Origin: Lepiota brunneoincarnata
Taxonomy: Eukaryota; Basidiomycota; Agaricomycetes; Agaricales; Agaricaceae
Direction of reading: 5' to 3'
Length of the DNA stretch: 64,000 nt
Assembly: GCA_023014365.1 (NCBI GenBank)
Contig: JAEBUN010000012.1
Span: forward strand, 620,001 to 684,000
A program made the translations under genes and the position numbers. The notes beneath the pieces are model-generated. The model had not been told where the DNA came from. It saw nothing but the letters and a program-made list of their open reading frames with translations, and made no database searches. Shown here piece after piece: positions 29,876 through 42,037 of this stretch; within the stretch, counting starts at the first letter, position 1, and each line of letters opens with the position of its first letter.

Positions 29876-31243
29876 ATGCCCATGAACCTTGACCTTGCTC
29901 GCCCCCAAACTACTCCCCCTTTTTTAACGACACCTTCGCCAACTTCCTCATCATCCTCCGTCGTCATCATAAACAATGCAAGCGTCGAACATACTACACT
30001 TCAGACAACTCCCGTTCCGGCCCCGTCTCCCTACACCCCCTCTCACACCTTTGCTGCAACATACGCCTCCCTCAGGGACAAGACCCCTGACCCCAATGAC
30101 ACCCCAGAACCAACAGCTGCCCCAGCCGCCTCCCTTAGATACCATACAGCTGGAGTATGATCATATGGACCAGATCACCCTTCTGACGGAGATCTGCGCA
30201 AGGCTGCCACCGACGGAGCCTTTATGACTAAATTGGAACACACTTCAATTTCAGAATACAACTGACAACTCTGGTATGACTATACCCACCACGTACGACA
30301 GACTAAGGCTCTCGCTACTGTGTACAATACGCAACGCGCCTGGGCAGAATCACTCGAGCGACTTCTCTGCTCAAGATCGAGCCTCATGTCCAAGGTGTCA
30401 AAGAACCTACCCAAACAAGATGAGGTACATACCTCACAGCCCCCCACCGCAACCATCCCCACCACTACCATGACAACCACTGCCGCAATCATCACCACCG
30501 TCCCCAACAAGGGAAGAAAGCCCACCAGTATCCGAAATCCCTTCAGACTTCTCACCCCCACCAAGGACACCACCCACACCATCACCGGTAACAACGTCCC
30601 AATTCGGAACTCCCCCAATCCCGTTCACTCACGAACCAACCCCCGAACCACCGACAGATCAGTCTGTATCCAATGCAGACACACAGGACACTGGGCCATG
30701 GATTGCCCCCAATTCGCTTGCCTCGGATGCAAGCAATATGCCCCAGGGCATTACTCATACAATTGCATCAAATACAGATGCCCCCACTGCGCTGTTTACA
30801 ACCGCACCACAAACGGACCAAATGTCCAAGTCGAAAGACTCAACACGCCCCCTACTCCAGAAATCAGACAACCCGTCCCTCGACCACTCCCACAACTCAC
30901 CATAGATACATTGACCTCACCCATGACGACTACTATGAGGAATGCTACGACGACGTGGCCGAATCAAACATTACAGGAGAACCGTGCGGTTCCTTCTGAA
31001 GAAGACCCAACCACCCCACCAGAAGAAAGAATAGAAAGTCCCCATTTCAGACGCCTACTATACGACATCTTCTATCCAGGACAACCCCCATCCCCAGAAA
31101 CTGCCACTATACTTGATCTACACAGAACTCCCACTCCCACCTTCTCTCCAGTCATTCCCCCCAGACCAGACTCTACTGACCAAACTCAGATCGAATATTA
31201 CAAACCAAACTACCTAGCCAAATACCCAGAAGAAGGAAATTAA
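29876..31243 (+). pseudogene. Gypsy-B2 ORF3/ORF4 region, frameshifted
   Basis: Begins two bases after the pol stop, as in B1. Nonsense and frame changes occur near 30160-30320. The zinc knuckle (CIQCRHTGHWAMDC) is intact, but a 1-bp deletion just after CPHCAV (near 30797) throws the ORF3 frame into the ORF4 frame, so the two appear as one 307-codon ORF (30320-31243). The ORF4 ATG equivalents are at 30923 and 30935. Confidence 0.8.
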
Positions 31244-31280
31244 CAAGTTGTATGGAAAACAACTCTAGAAACGGACCTAA

Positions 31281-31665
31281 TGTTATCAGAATTCCATCAG
31301 AAGGACAGTTATTTTTAGTTACATTTCCCATGTCACTACGAAACTATCAGTAGTGTACATCAGAAGGACGATTCTTACCACATGCCTCATGTCTCTTATC
31401 TCTGACTCATAATTACCTTGGTCCGGACCATTATAGTAGGAGTATAGCCACACTTAGAAGTATATAAGGATACAGTACAATACCTTGTATCCTTATCTTA
31501 GTGTTATACAGTTCTTGCCTCCTATATCTCTTTGCCCTTAAAACCGGCTGGACTATAGTGCTCCATCATCTCCAAGTCACGCTTAGTAGGACAGGACCAA
31601 GTCTGTATAGACATCCTGTGTCGAACCCTGTGCTACTCAAGAGCAAACCCCTAACCTGGGTAACA
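31281..31665 (+). repeat. 3' LTR of Gypsy-B2
   Basis: TGTTATCAG...GGGTAACA, preceded by the same 30-bp purine-rich end as in Gypsy-B1 (ending GGACCTAA). Confidence 0.93.
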
Positions 31666-31670
31666 CATGC

Positions 31671-32149
31671 AATGCTCCAAACTCATGTTGGTATATTCCC
31701 TCCTGTAATGTTTATTGTACTACCGACCATTACTAGGTGATGGTGATGGCTGTTCCGCATAAGTATTCTGAGCTGATGCCCAAGGATGGGAACTGACCAA
31801 TGAGAATTGATTGGTTATGCTGGGGGCACAGCAGATCCTGCCATTTGGAGTAAAACTTGCATTTGGGCTGCATACGACAGATTGCCCTGATGTGTTTGGA
31901 ATGATATCAACATGTACTCTCATTGGCACTTTTTGGTCATGGGTTCAATCCCTGTGGATGGTATTTTCTTTTTTTGGTAATGGCACAAGGCCACAGCGCC
32001 AAACTCATGCTCTCATGCTGTCATGCCATGGCTTTCACATGAAATCAATCCCTCACTAGCAAGGTTTCTCCAGAAGAAATCGAGCCTTCAGTGCATTTGT
32101 TCAGTCCAAATTATTTCACATCCATGGTTGAATCTGCTACAATGGATCT
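31671..32149. other. Sequence downstream of Gypsy-B2, no clear gene
   Basis: Continues the right copia-like leader region after the Gypsy-B2 target duplication. It has diverged completely from the corresponding left-hand sequence. Some coding-like sequence near 32023-32150 may be the 5' part of the following pseudogene. Confidence 0.35.
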
Positions 32150-33450
32150 CTGATGGCCCCTTTCAATACCCAGTTGTGCCTGAGTCAGATTCATGGCAGG
32201 CCTGCATGAAACCAGTACACCGTTATGACAAGGAGATGTGCAAAAACTGGAGGGATGAAATTGACAAGTTGCTAATTTTTGTGGGTACAAATACCCCTCT
32301 CTTTCTCATGCTTTCGATCTGATAAGAGCTGTGTAGGCAGGTCTATTCTCTGTGGCAGTGACAGCTTTTGTTGTCAAGTCCTATAAAATGCTGCAACCTA
32401 ATCCCACTGAGTTGTTGACTGCAACACTTGCTAACATGAACAACCAGACCTCGAATGCAGTGACTGAATTCAAACCAGAGTTATTTGCCATCCACATCAA
32501 CATCTTTTGGTTCCTCAGCCTTGTCCTCAGCCTCTCGGCTGTGTTCATTGGTGTTTTGTCTGTACAGTGGCTGCGGGAATATCAATGAGGCAAAAATTAC
32601 ATGGCTGCACAAGACACCCTTAGGCTACAACAGATGCATTACCAAGGCCTCCTTGCATGGCATGTCCCAGAGATCATTTCCACCCTACCGTGTTTGCTCC
32701 AAATTGCTCTCTTTTTGTTCTTCTGCAGCGTCTTGGACCTCTTATGGTCAATTCACAAAGTGGTTGCTACTGTAGTTACTGTCCCCATAGCTCTTTTAGT
32801 CACATTTCTTGTGATAATGATGGTTCTCCCTGCATTACAGTATGCTTTTGCCCATCAGCTCAACCTGCACATCCCCCAATGCCCCTACAAATCTCTTCAA
32901 TCTTGGATCTTCCATTGCATCTTTTCCACAGTATGTGTCCTTGTCTTTCAGGTTTATGAATACCTGAACTTCAAATCCATGTTCCACTTCCAAACGCAGG
33001 AGCAATGATCTCTGTTGCATGGTCTATTTGCTGTGTCTGATTGGCAAGCTTATGATAGGCAGTGGAGACAGCAACGCGACCTTCAAATGAGCAAACCCCA
33101 ACCTGGTGGCCTTGTTGGTCAGGTCATTGTTTGAAAGGATATTGCTTGTGCTCTTGCCTGGCTTGTCAACTCTTTTTCCCACAATATGCAGGTAATTACT
33201 GCCCTATACAAGTGCTTCCAGGTCCTGAATGACAGTGAAAAGGAAGTGATGTTCTTGGCTTGTAGTCGTGCATCACCTCTCTCTATAGATTTCTGGAACA
33301 AACTGGGTGGCGAAGGTACCCCTGCTATTAGTGACTACCTCTGCTTGTGCGCCCTCGACCATTTGCTCTCTACTACCAGCTATGGCTCGGAAGCAGCGTG
33401 AGACTTGCTACAGCACCATGCAGAGCTTTATATCTGGGTAGTCTGGGTGA
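32150..33450 (+). pseudogene. DUF6535-family membrane protein pseudogene
   Basis: The recognisable family core is present: WRDEIDKLLIFV, then a 56-bp intron (32285-32340), then GLFSVAVTAFVVKSYKMLQP, IFWFLSLVLSLSAV, LSVQWLREYQ, LLAWHVPEII and several hydrophobic segments (LLQIALFLFFCSVLDLLW, VTFLVIMMVLPAL). A TGA at 32586-32588 stands where the family normally has a charged residue, consistent with CGA to TGA. Further stops follow near 33006 and 33130. Later exon-like sequence runs to about 33990. The family is frequent in Agaricomycetes, with poorly known function and several N-terminal membrane helices. The pseudogene call rests on the stops and CpG loss. Confidence 0.75.
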
Positions 33451-33990
33451 GTATTCACATCTCACAATGACCCATGCTCTTCTGTCCCTTCAAGTACTAT
33501 TTCTTATTCTCAGATGAGGTGCAAATCCAGTTGTTGGGTATTGCAACCCTATTCTTATCTCATTCAGACCACGAGGAGGACCTTGCCACTGCAATTATGA
33601 TCATCAATCAAACTTCAAAACATCCTGCAATATGATTGCCACTATTCATTCATAATGTGCCAGACACAGAGGCAGATTGTATATTGGGAGGAGGTTGTCA
33701 TGAAGGGACAATAGATGCACCAGAAAAACTCTGACAGGCTTTCTCCACTGCCCTAACAGGAGTGACAAAATGTTTCAGGGAGGGACCAGTGATCGCTCAA
33801 TATTATTCTGTGAGGTTTCAAGTCTATCAATGGTTCTTGGAAGTTGTGAGTTGATTAATTGTTTACTTGTGGGACACCAAAGGTGGGGTTTCTGACACTT
33901 TCCCTGGATGTGTACCAGTCAATCTACCTCATCATCAAATATGATTTTCAACCTTACCCTGCAGACTTTTGGAGCCATTGGACCTATCCT

Positions 33991-34358
33991 CCAATCAAAT
34001 ACTCCTGCCTCTCCTTCTGATTTGGAATATTGTTATGATCCATGCTCCTTCTGTATCCAAGGATAACTGGAGATGGCCTTCAATCACTCTACAAGGTGTC
34101 CGAGACAGTTGGCCTTGTAGAGCTTAGTGGATTGTGCTCAATGAGATAATGAGGGAACACACCAAGTTAAGGCAGAGAGGGTTAACAACTGCTGGTAACA
34201 AGATTAAAGCTTGAGGCTTTAATCTCTACTTGTACAGGCCTTATATACCTATGAGATACTATATACTTGTTATAGGTTATTGGGCTGTTCTACTTGTCCT
34301 GCGCAGTCTTGACCATGATGCACATCCTAGCTGATGGCATCCTACTGTTATTTATATA
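33991..34358. other. Intergenic or decayed sequence
   Basis: Continuation of the DUF6535 pseudogene tail, then AT-rich sequence with TATA-like stretches near 34250-34270. No feature I can support. Confidence 0.35.
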
Positions 34359-34736
34359 TTACAATGAGTCAGTGTCCTCATTCCCCATTCTACTGCTGTA
34401 CGATGTTCCATCGCTTTCCTCTGACTCATAATTCTCTTCTCCCAATTCTATCTCCATGGATTCTCCTCCATTCTCGGTCTCCACTCTCTTGGTGCTTCCA
34501 TCCATATCAGAGGTTGGATCAGTTGATCCATGGCTATCTTCTTCGTCCTTGGGGTATTCTGGAATATCCTCCAGAGTTATCTCCATTCCTGCTTCTCTCA
34601 CCAGGTCCTGCATGGCATTATAATATTCCCCTTCTTCATCTTCATATTCCTGCACTCGCAACTGGTCTGTGGTTTCCTGTACCCATCTTGTAAAGTCAAA
34701 TAGTTGTTCTTGTTCCCCTTGATCCAGACTATTCAT
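34359..34736 (-). CDS. Acidic ORF, 125 aa, unknown
   Basis: An open frame with very high Asp/Glu content (for example YEDEEGEYYNAMQDLV and YPKDEEDSHG). No family recognised. It may be a fragment of a transposon ORF or of a host gene. It is flanked by repeats and lacks visible introns. The overlap with a plus-strand ORF (34334-34693) has no independent support. Confidence 0.25.
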   Translation of the reverse strand: MNSLDQGEQEQLFDFTRWVQETTDQLRVQEYEDEEGEYYNAMQDLVREAGMEITLEDIPEYPKDEEDSHGSTDPTSDMDGSTKRVETENGGESMEIELGEENYESEESDGTSYSSRMGNEDTDSL

Positions 34737-35352
34737 AACAAATATCCTACAAATCCTATCTTCAAAATAGCATGGAAACTGTTGCTTGAAGGCAAATACT
34801 CCAAACTTGCTAATGTTGCATTGCAGTTTGACCCAGTGGACACAATACCATCAGTCACCAGATTCGTACACACCTCTGACCCTGCTTTCTGTAACTCAGG
34901 AAACCCATGGATTGTGAGCAGAATGGAATTCACACCAGCCATCCAGATAGAAAGGAGACATTACTGATGATATATTTAACCGTCATCCTTGTGTACAGTA
35001 GGGTAGCAAAAGTTTTGTGAAAATTTGTTACATGACCTCATTTAACAACAAATGAAAAAAATTCCCATTAATCAACAACTATATCTTACATGCCAACAAT
35101 AGCTGGAAAGAAGAATACTGTCTCTGAACTATGCTCCCTGATATGTACAAAGCATCAGGGATGTATTCCTGCTTGTGAAATTACTGATTACTTCCAAGTT
35201 AATATTTCCACCATCTAGTGGGTTATCCATAGGCACAAGGAGCAGGATCATTATGAGCATGCCCCTAGGTCTGGGAGACCTTCCTTATTGAATGACAGGG
35301 CAATGTAACATATCAAAATTGTGCTGGAGAGAAATAGACCCCAAACTCCCTA

Positions 35353-35621
35353 TGTAGAATAACTAAGTCTAACATAGGCATAAGTATCATAGTGGGAAAA
35401 ACATGAGAAGACTCTACTCACCTCAGTAGCTCATAACACAAGTACTGAGGTGTCTAACGGCAGGCTGGTAGGTATATACACTACCGACAAATATCCATAA
35501 ATGGGCAGAAACATGCCCAGTATTGACAAACAATGTACAAACAAAAGAATCCCTAAACAGGATACGTCACGGAAAGCTCGACATCCGCTTTCTGGCTCAA
35601 CATGAGCTTGCTAGCTCAACA
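35353..35621 (-). repeat. 3' LTR of the copia element
   Basis: TGTAGAATAACT...GCTCAACA as written on the plus strand. Confidence 0.9.
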
Positions 35622-35639
35622 CTCCCCCTCAAGCCATGA

Positions 35640-38600
35640 TGAGTCTGAGGGCCTGAGCAAAATGCTTGACTTTAGGTGAAGGTAATGCCTTTGTAAACAT
35701 GTCAGCAATCATTTCATGTGTGGGGCAGTATACAAGCCTCAGCTTGCCCTCCTTGATCACCCATCAAATGAAGTGGTATTGGACATCAATATGCTTCATC
35801 TGGGCATGGTACTGGTGGTCCTTTGTGAGGGCAATGGCTGACTGGTTGTTGGAGTGAAGTGTTGTGGGGGTGGGGTCTTCTGCAAAGACCTGGGAGATGA
35901 GGGAGCAAAGCCATAGGGCTTCCTTGGCTGCGTGCATTGCTGCCACATATTTGGACTCTGTAGTGGACAGGGTAACTAGCTCTTGACGCTTTGCACTCCA
36001 GGAGACAGTGCCACCATTGATGAGAAATGCATACCCGGATGTGGCCCTCCTATCTTTGGCCATATTTCCATCTGCATCTGTGTATCCCTCTAGACTCCCC
36101 CTAGAACCTCCATATGTGAGTTTTAGCCCTTGCATGCCCTTGAGATAGTGAAAAATTCGCTTTACAGCCTCCTAGTGAGCAGGTCCTGGGTTCCTGGAGA
36201 ATTTTGAGACAACCTGCACAGCATACACAATATCTGGCCTTGTGCCAATTGCTGCATACATTAGCATGCCCACAGCCTCCTGGTATGGGATTCTGGCCAT
36301 AAATGCAATCTTGGCAGTTGTTTTCGGGCTATGTTCTGAGGTAAGTCATGTGGAGGGGTCCATGGGGATTGTCACTGGTTTTTGGTCTTCGAAACCAAAA
36401 CAGCAGAGCAAGGACTCTATGTAGGAGTCCTGGGACATGCTGAGGGTGTTCTGCATGCGTACGTGAGCTATCCGGATGCCTAGTAGCCAGTGGATTTCAC
36501 CCAAGTCAGTGATCTCCACATATTCAGAGATCCTTGTCTTCAGCCAGACAATGAGAGTGATATTGGTGGCTGCAAGAGTGCAGTCATCAACGTGAACAGC
36601 GAGGATGGTGAGGTCTGGCTCATCATGTTTGAAGAAGACACACTGGTCAACTTCACAGTGCGTGAAATCAAGGTTGCTGACCAGGATCTCACATAATCGT
36701 TGATACCATCAACAACCTGACTGTTTTAGGCCATAAAGGGTCTTCCTCAACTTGCACACTTTCTCAGGGTGTGCAGGATCCTCAAATCTAGGTGGCTGGC
36801 ACATATATATATGGTCTCATCCTCGCTGAGGACACCATTCAGGTATGCTCCCTTTATGTTGATCTGGTGGATCTCTATGTCTCAATCTGCTGCAATTGCC
36901 AGGATTGTTCTGATCGATGGGAGCTTAGCAACAGGTGCAAATGTATCAAAATAGTCCACACCAGGGACTTGGGAGAAGCCTTGTATTTGACCATGTTCCC
37001 ACTGGCATCCTTCTTGGCCTTGAAGACCCACTTGGATCCAACCTCGTTTATGCCCTCTGGGGCATCCACTAGCTCCCAGGTTCCTGCTTTCTGGAGTGTG
37101 TTGAGCTCCTCACAAATTGCTTGCTCCCATAGATGCCAGTCTGCTCATTTTCAAGCTTCTTTTAGGTTTCGAGGCTCTAGTGCCTTAGCCTCTGCCATCT
37201 CTGCAGCAAAAATGTGGACTTCCTCCCACTCATTTGCCTCTACAGCTATGACTGCATGACCTTCTTGAAGGTCTCGAGCTTTCTGGCTTGGCATTCAAGT
37301 ATGTTGGGGATGGGGTGTATGGTAGGCATTTTCGGCAGTGTCTGGTTGCTCTATATGTTTTGTTGAGGAGTTCTCTGGGGCTGGGGCTTGGGGTGTTGCT
37401 GTTGCATTTGTTGTTGCAGCAGGTATGTTTGCCTCTGCAGTCTTGTTTGCTGGTGTTGATGTCACTCTCTCCCCCTTAAGACTAGCAGTGGTGACATGGC
37501 CCTTTATATATCAAATATTTCGCTCAACGGACACTTTTTGAGTGTCAGGCCACCAAATTTGTACACCATTGCTGGTCTTGTCAAAACCCAGCCATCATCC
37601 CTCCTTTGCCCTCACTGACAGCTTGTTACAATCCTCTACTCGCACCCACACCTTCTCTCCAAACTTGTGGACCTCTGACATGTCAGGTTTATGACTGTGA
37701 ACCATTTCATATGGTGTCTTTCCATCAAGGGCCCTTGTACTGGTTTGGTTCATGAGCCAGATTGCATGTTTGGCTGCCTCACCCCATAGATACCAGGGAA
37801 GCTTGCTTGTGTGGAGGAGTGCTCAGACACACTTGAGGATGGTCTGATTTCACTGTTCTGCTACACCATTGTGTTGTGGAGTGTCATGGATGGTGAGCTT
37901 TTGCTTAGTCCCTCACAATTTCAAATACTCTTTGAAATCCTTACTAGTGTACTTGCCACCACAATCCAAATGAAGGCATTTGATCCAAGCTTCATATTGA
38001 ACTTTGCACCAGACATCAAATGCTTGGTAGGTTGTAAACACATCAGATTTGTTTGCTAGCAGCTCGAGATGGGTATATCATGACCAATCATTGGTGAAGG
38101 TGACATAGTAGCTCTTCCCCCTTCATGTCTGTACTGGTGCTGGCCCCCACACATTGCTGTGGATCTCTTGGCCAAATTCTGTTGCTCGATCACCTGTTCA
38201 CTCTTTTGAGATGGGCTTCCTGGTGAGTTTTGCATAAGTGCATGACTTGCACTCGATGGGAGTATTTGCTGATAGTCTTTTGAGATTTACACCAGTTATC
38301 ATTCATCCCTCAACAAGTTTTCAGGTGATCTGGGGTGAGATGTGTCCAAGGTGGTGGTGTAGCTAGTCTAGGGATATCGGTTCATTGATGGTATTTGCTT
38401 CTACATGTCCTTCTGCTGTCTCAAATCTGTACAGCCCTCTCTCAGAATGTGGTACCTCAGCAATCTTCTTCCCTTTTGTGTTGTGGATAGTGCATCATCC
38501 CTCAGCAAATTTTGTGGTTATGCCTTGTTCATCTAGCTTCCCCACTGATACAAGAGTGTATCCTACTTCAGGTGCATACAGGACATCTGATAGACATATG

Positions 38601-39845
38601 CTTGTCATTTTGGCACCATTCAGTAGGTCCACTATCATGCTTCCCTTGCCTGTAGCACTGAATTGCTGCTTGTTTGCAGCTTGTAGTGGCTTCAAAATCA
38701 TGGAAGGCTTCACAGTATGGGGATATGTGCCTTGCAGCACTGGAGTCAATGATTATGATATGGGGTGGGTGTTTCTCTGACTGAGCTGCAATTGGCATCT
38801 CATCACTTTCATCTGTGAGGGCACATTCATCGTTTTGTTCCCCACAGGTTGGGAATATGTCTGGTGAGGTAAGGTCATCCTTGTCACCCAGGGTCTCTGT
38901 TTCCATGAAAAAGGCTTCATCATCCATTGTGACTGCATTGGCCTCCTACCCCTTTGGGGCACTAGCTGGTTGTTTCTTTTTCTTTGGTGGTTTCGGACAG
39001 TCCAATCTCCAGTGGCCTTTCTCATTGCAGTTAAAGCATTTTCTGGGTGGTTCCTTTGTCTCCCATCTAGGCTTCTTGGGACCATGTTCTACTGCCATAG
39101 TGTTATCCCCCTCTGAATTCTTTGGTTTAGCCTTGGAGCTGGAACTTGTCCCATGTGACTTCCACAAGCATAGGCAATCCCATTCATCACACCACATGGT
39201 GACTAACATATTGGGGTGTACTGTGCCTCCTATGATCTTCGCTGCAGATAGCTGTGATGATGCAAAGTTTGCAAGTTGGAAGGGAAGTGATCGAAGTATT
39301 GTGCTTCAGTAGTCATCATCATTGATTGTTATTTCCATCGCATACAGCTCTGCTCTCCTGGTCCTCAGGTCATTTAGGAACATCCTAACATCACCATCCT
39401 TGGGACATCTGGACTCCAAAAACTTGGCCCACATCTCCATTTGGTTGAAAGCCCCTCAGTATGTGAATTCTTGTACTACAGCATCCCAGACTTCCTTGAC
39501 ATAGTCAAAACTCTCTGTCATTATCAGGATAGAGTCTGGTAAATGTTGCGACAGCAGGGAATGCGCTATGTCCTCATTTCTGTCCCATTCTCAGATGTCT
39601 GCATCTGTTCCTACAGGGACTGTGGGGGTAGTGCTCTTTGCTTTGCCTTTGTTGATGGATGGGGTACTGGGAGGGGTGGTGGATGAAGTGGTAAGGGTGG
39701 GATGTGGCTTGCTTCCATCAAAGTGACCCCATAGTCCTTTTCCACCTATGATGGTACGGAAACACACAGAGAATATTAGCCAGTTTGTGCCCTGGGGGTC
39801 AAGGGGTGGTACAGAGGTGGAGAGGTTGTTGTTTATGGTGTTCAT
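35640..39845 (-). pseudogene. Copia gag-pol polyprotein, multiply interrupted
   Basis: The N-terminus is at 39845 (MNTINNNLSTSVPPLDPQGT). Gag has a CCHC knuckle (CFNCNEKGHWRLDC) near 39030. The protease-like region (DSSAARHISP) is near 38730, the integrase region about 37400-38300 and RT about 36200-37100 (PEGINEVGSKWVFKAKKD). The RNase H end (YVAAMHAAKEALWLCSLI) is near 35900. Many stops, most at CpG-type positions. Confidence 0.85.
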
Positions 39846-39960
39846 GTTGTGTATGATGCATTGTGATGAGTGTCAGAAAAATTTTTTGGGTTGGGGCCCA
39901 TAACCTGTAGAATAACTAAGTCTCAGTAGCTCATAACACAAGTACTATATATTCTATACC

Positions 39961-40210
39961 TGTAGAATAACTAAGTCTAACATAGGCATAAGTATCATAG
40001 TGGGAAAAACATGAGAAGACTCTACTCACCTCAGTAGCTTGTAATGCAAGTACTGAGGTGTCTAATGGCAGGCTGGTAGGTATATACACTACCGACGAAT
40101 ATCCATAAATGGGCAGAAACATGCCTAGTGTTGACAAACAGTGTACAAACAAAAGAATCCCTAAATGGGATATGTTGTGGAAAGCTTGACATGAGCTTGC
40201 TAGCTCAACA
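39961..40210 (-). repeat. 5' LTR of the copia element
   Basis: Same sequence family as 35353-35621, with several CpG-type differences and a 20-bp deletion near its end. Confidence 0.9.
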
Positions 40211-41105
40211 CCCTACAAGATCACCCACTCAAGAAACACTTCCTTTGACTCCCCTGCTCATCCCCATACTATCTGGTATACTTTTAGGTATTAATTGGGT
40301 CTTAGTAAATACATTTCTGCAAAGAAACTATTTCTTAAGCCCTCCCATGTCAAAGCCAGGATGGTATGAGCAAGAGATCATTGGGGTTGGATAGAGGAGG
40401 ACTGGAGACATGTAATCCAGACAGATGAGGCTTCTGTGGAGATTGGATTGGGTTCAAAGATGGTTTGGGTATGGAGGAGACCTGGTGAGAGGTACATGGA
40501 AAGGTGTTTTACCCCTACTTTCAATTCTGGAAGACAGAGTCTTATGATATGGGGGTATATGGCACACAAAAAACTCATTCCACTGGTTTATATATCCAAG
40601 GATACAAGGACTGATGCAAATTATGTTAGCCTAGTCCTTAGTGGACCATTGTAGGATTTTTATGGGAATTTATTGGAGGAGAGGGAGTAGGTAGCAGTGA
40701 TGGAAGATGGAGCTCTAATTTACCATGCAAAGGTCACCCAACAACTCTGCAATTCCCACCTCCCCAATCAACTTCTACATCCAGTTCAGTCACCAGATGT
40801 TGATCCATTGAATATGTATGGAAATGCATCAAAGTCAGAATAAATGACTGACCAGAAATCCCCAAAAACCTTGACAAACTTTGGGAGGCATTTCAGGATG
40901 ATTGGACAATGATTAATTTAAATTATATTAATGACCTGGTCAAGAGCATGCCCAATTGTGCTCAGGCAGTCTATGAGGCTAAGGGCCACCATCCAAAATA
41001 TTAACATAATTTTAGATGCAGTTGTAGTAGTGTAGTGAATATCTTTAATGATTAATGCATTATTTGTCTTTGTTGTTTTCGTAAAACTTTTGTTACCCTA
41101 CTGTA

Positions 41106-42037
41106 CTTCTTGATCTTTTCAGGCGCCCAAAGGGTTCCAAACGTGTTTGATACCTGTAGCCCTTAATGTAGTGACACTTGTTTCCGAGATATGACGTCCA
41201 GTGTCAGTCGTGTCGTTATGACTAGAGTCTCCCAAGCTACTGCCATTGTTTGTCAGGATCCTCACAAATACTTATTGCTGAGGCTGGCCAATTATAATAC
41301 ACTAATAGAATTCCAAGGTTGTTGCCTAGTGCATGGCACCTTTAACAGGGGTTCAATCTTAACATGCGAATTCAAAGACAACCAAGCACTCCAACAAGGT
41401 CGCTACGCGGGGGGCAAACTTGGTAACTATGTCCCTCGTTAGGGCCCACAGACCACAAATTTCCTACTGCTAAGTAGTTGACTCGGTGCCGACAGTGGTA
41501 GGTCAACGTAGCAAGATGTGAGAAGTGGGATAGGTAGGGGGGAAGGGGTAGAACGGCGAGAATTCCGCTTGGCGCGCGCTCAGACGCTCCAAGTCCTCGT
41601 GGTTGGAGAGCAGGGCGGAGCGAGAACTGATGACCTGTGAGGATTATAAGTTCCCTATATGATGTATTTGACAGGGGGGTGCAGACCTCCATCGTAGGTT
41701 TTGTAAGGCCAAGGGGAGAGTCGGTCGTTACATAATGTTTTGTGTTGTTTGGTTCTGACAAGAGGATATCCCAAGAAAGAAAATGTATTGCCCGCCTGCT
41801 CTACGCATCGGATAATAGTCTCAATGACATACCCACACCCGGTAGCAAATTACTGCCATTCTCTGGACGAAGAAAATAAGATATCATGAATGGATACATA
41901 ATTATCAATATACACAACCCAAGATTGTTTGTCCCCAAGTAGTCGACTGCTGACTGATGTTTAAGAGTCTAAGACAGGGGGACTCACATGTGGTGGCTGA
42001 CCATCTATTTCGAACTTAAATCTAGTTCTCATTGACA
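41106..42037. other. Intergenic, no gene seen
   Basis: CpG content rises here, marking the change from repeats to gene space. It contains one copy of a 120-bp direct repeat (41808-41925). A minus-strand ORF at 41372-41761 has no coding character I can support. Confidence 0.5.
41808..41925 (+). repeat. Direct repeat copy 1 flanking the 335-aa gene
   Basis: Shares GAAAATAAG..., ACATAATTATCAATATACAC and neighbouring sequence with 43886-44005, roughly 75 percent identical by eye. Confidence 0.6.

Larger units (their letters stand above)
22878..31665 (+). mobile_element. Gypsy-B2: older relative of Gypsy-B1, inactivated, 8,788 bp
   Basis: LTRs lie at 22878-23263 and 31281-31665, with a 5-bp target duplication CATGC (22873-22877 and 31666-31670). 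It has the same order as B1: leader ORF, gag, pol, ORF3. The two LTRs differ by about 10 substitutions, all transitions, and by 1 bp in length, so it is clearly older than B1. It is inactivated by nonsense codons in gag (24186) and pol (near 27702 and 28905), small frameshifts, and a 660-bp solo LTR in gag (24637-25296). Confidence 0.95.
35353..40210 (-). mobile_element. Dead Ty1/copia LTR retrotransposon, 4,858 bp
   Basis: LTRs lie at 35353-35621 (269 bp) and 39961-40210 (250 bp; lacks about 20 bp present in the other), with target duplication CCCTA (35348-35352 and 40211-40215). Minus-strand order is gag with zinc knuckle, protease, integrase, RT, RNase H. A tRNA-type binding sequence (GGTTATGGGCCCC in element sense) lies near 39890-39905. 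Between it and the 5' LTR is a partial duplicate of the LTR end (39906-39960). Confidence 0.9.
35093..41005 (+). pseudogene. Tc1-like transposase remnant
   Basis: The N-terminal part before the copia insertion has a HTH-type end with PRSGRPSLLND (near 35265-35300). After the insertion come ARMVWAREH-like sequence (near 40350), a first catalytic Asp region (VIQTDEASVEIG, about 40410-40445), a VMEDGALIYHAKV region (second Asp, about 40700) and QSPDVDPLNMYGN (about 40785-40820), where the expected third acidic residue is not clear. There are multiple in-frame stops. It is a different subfamily from the intact Tc1 at 923-2528. Confidence 0.8.
34996..41103. mobile_element. Dead Tc1-like transposon, split by a copia element
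   Basis: Ends CAGTAGGGTAGCAAAAGTTTT and, inverted, AAAACTTTTGTTACCCTACTG, with TA target duplications at 34994-34995 and 41104-41105. Without the inserted copia element (35353-40210 plus one target copy) it is about 1.25 kb, normal for this group. Confidence 0.85.

Noticed and set aside
30320..31243. 307-codon Gypsy-B2 ORF as a genuine fusion of zinc-knuckle and C-terminal parts
   Set aside because: It arises from a 1-bp deletion relative to B1 just after the knuckle, in an element with many other lesions.
41372..41761. 129-codon minus-strand ORF
   Set aside because: No family, no introns and no codon character; it lies in an intergenic region with direct-repeat sequence nearby.
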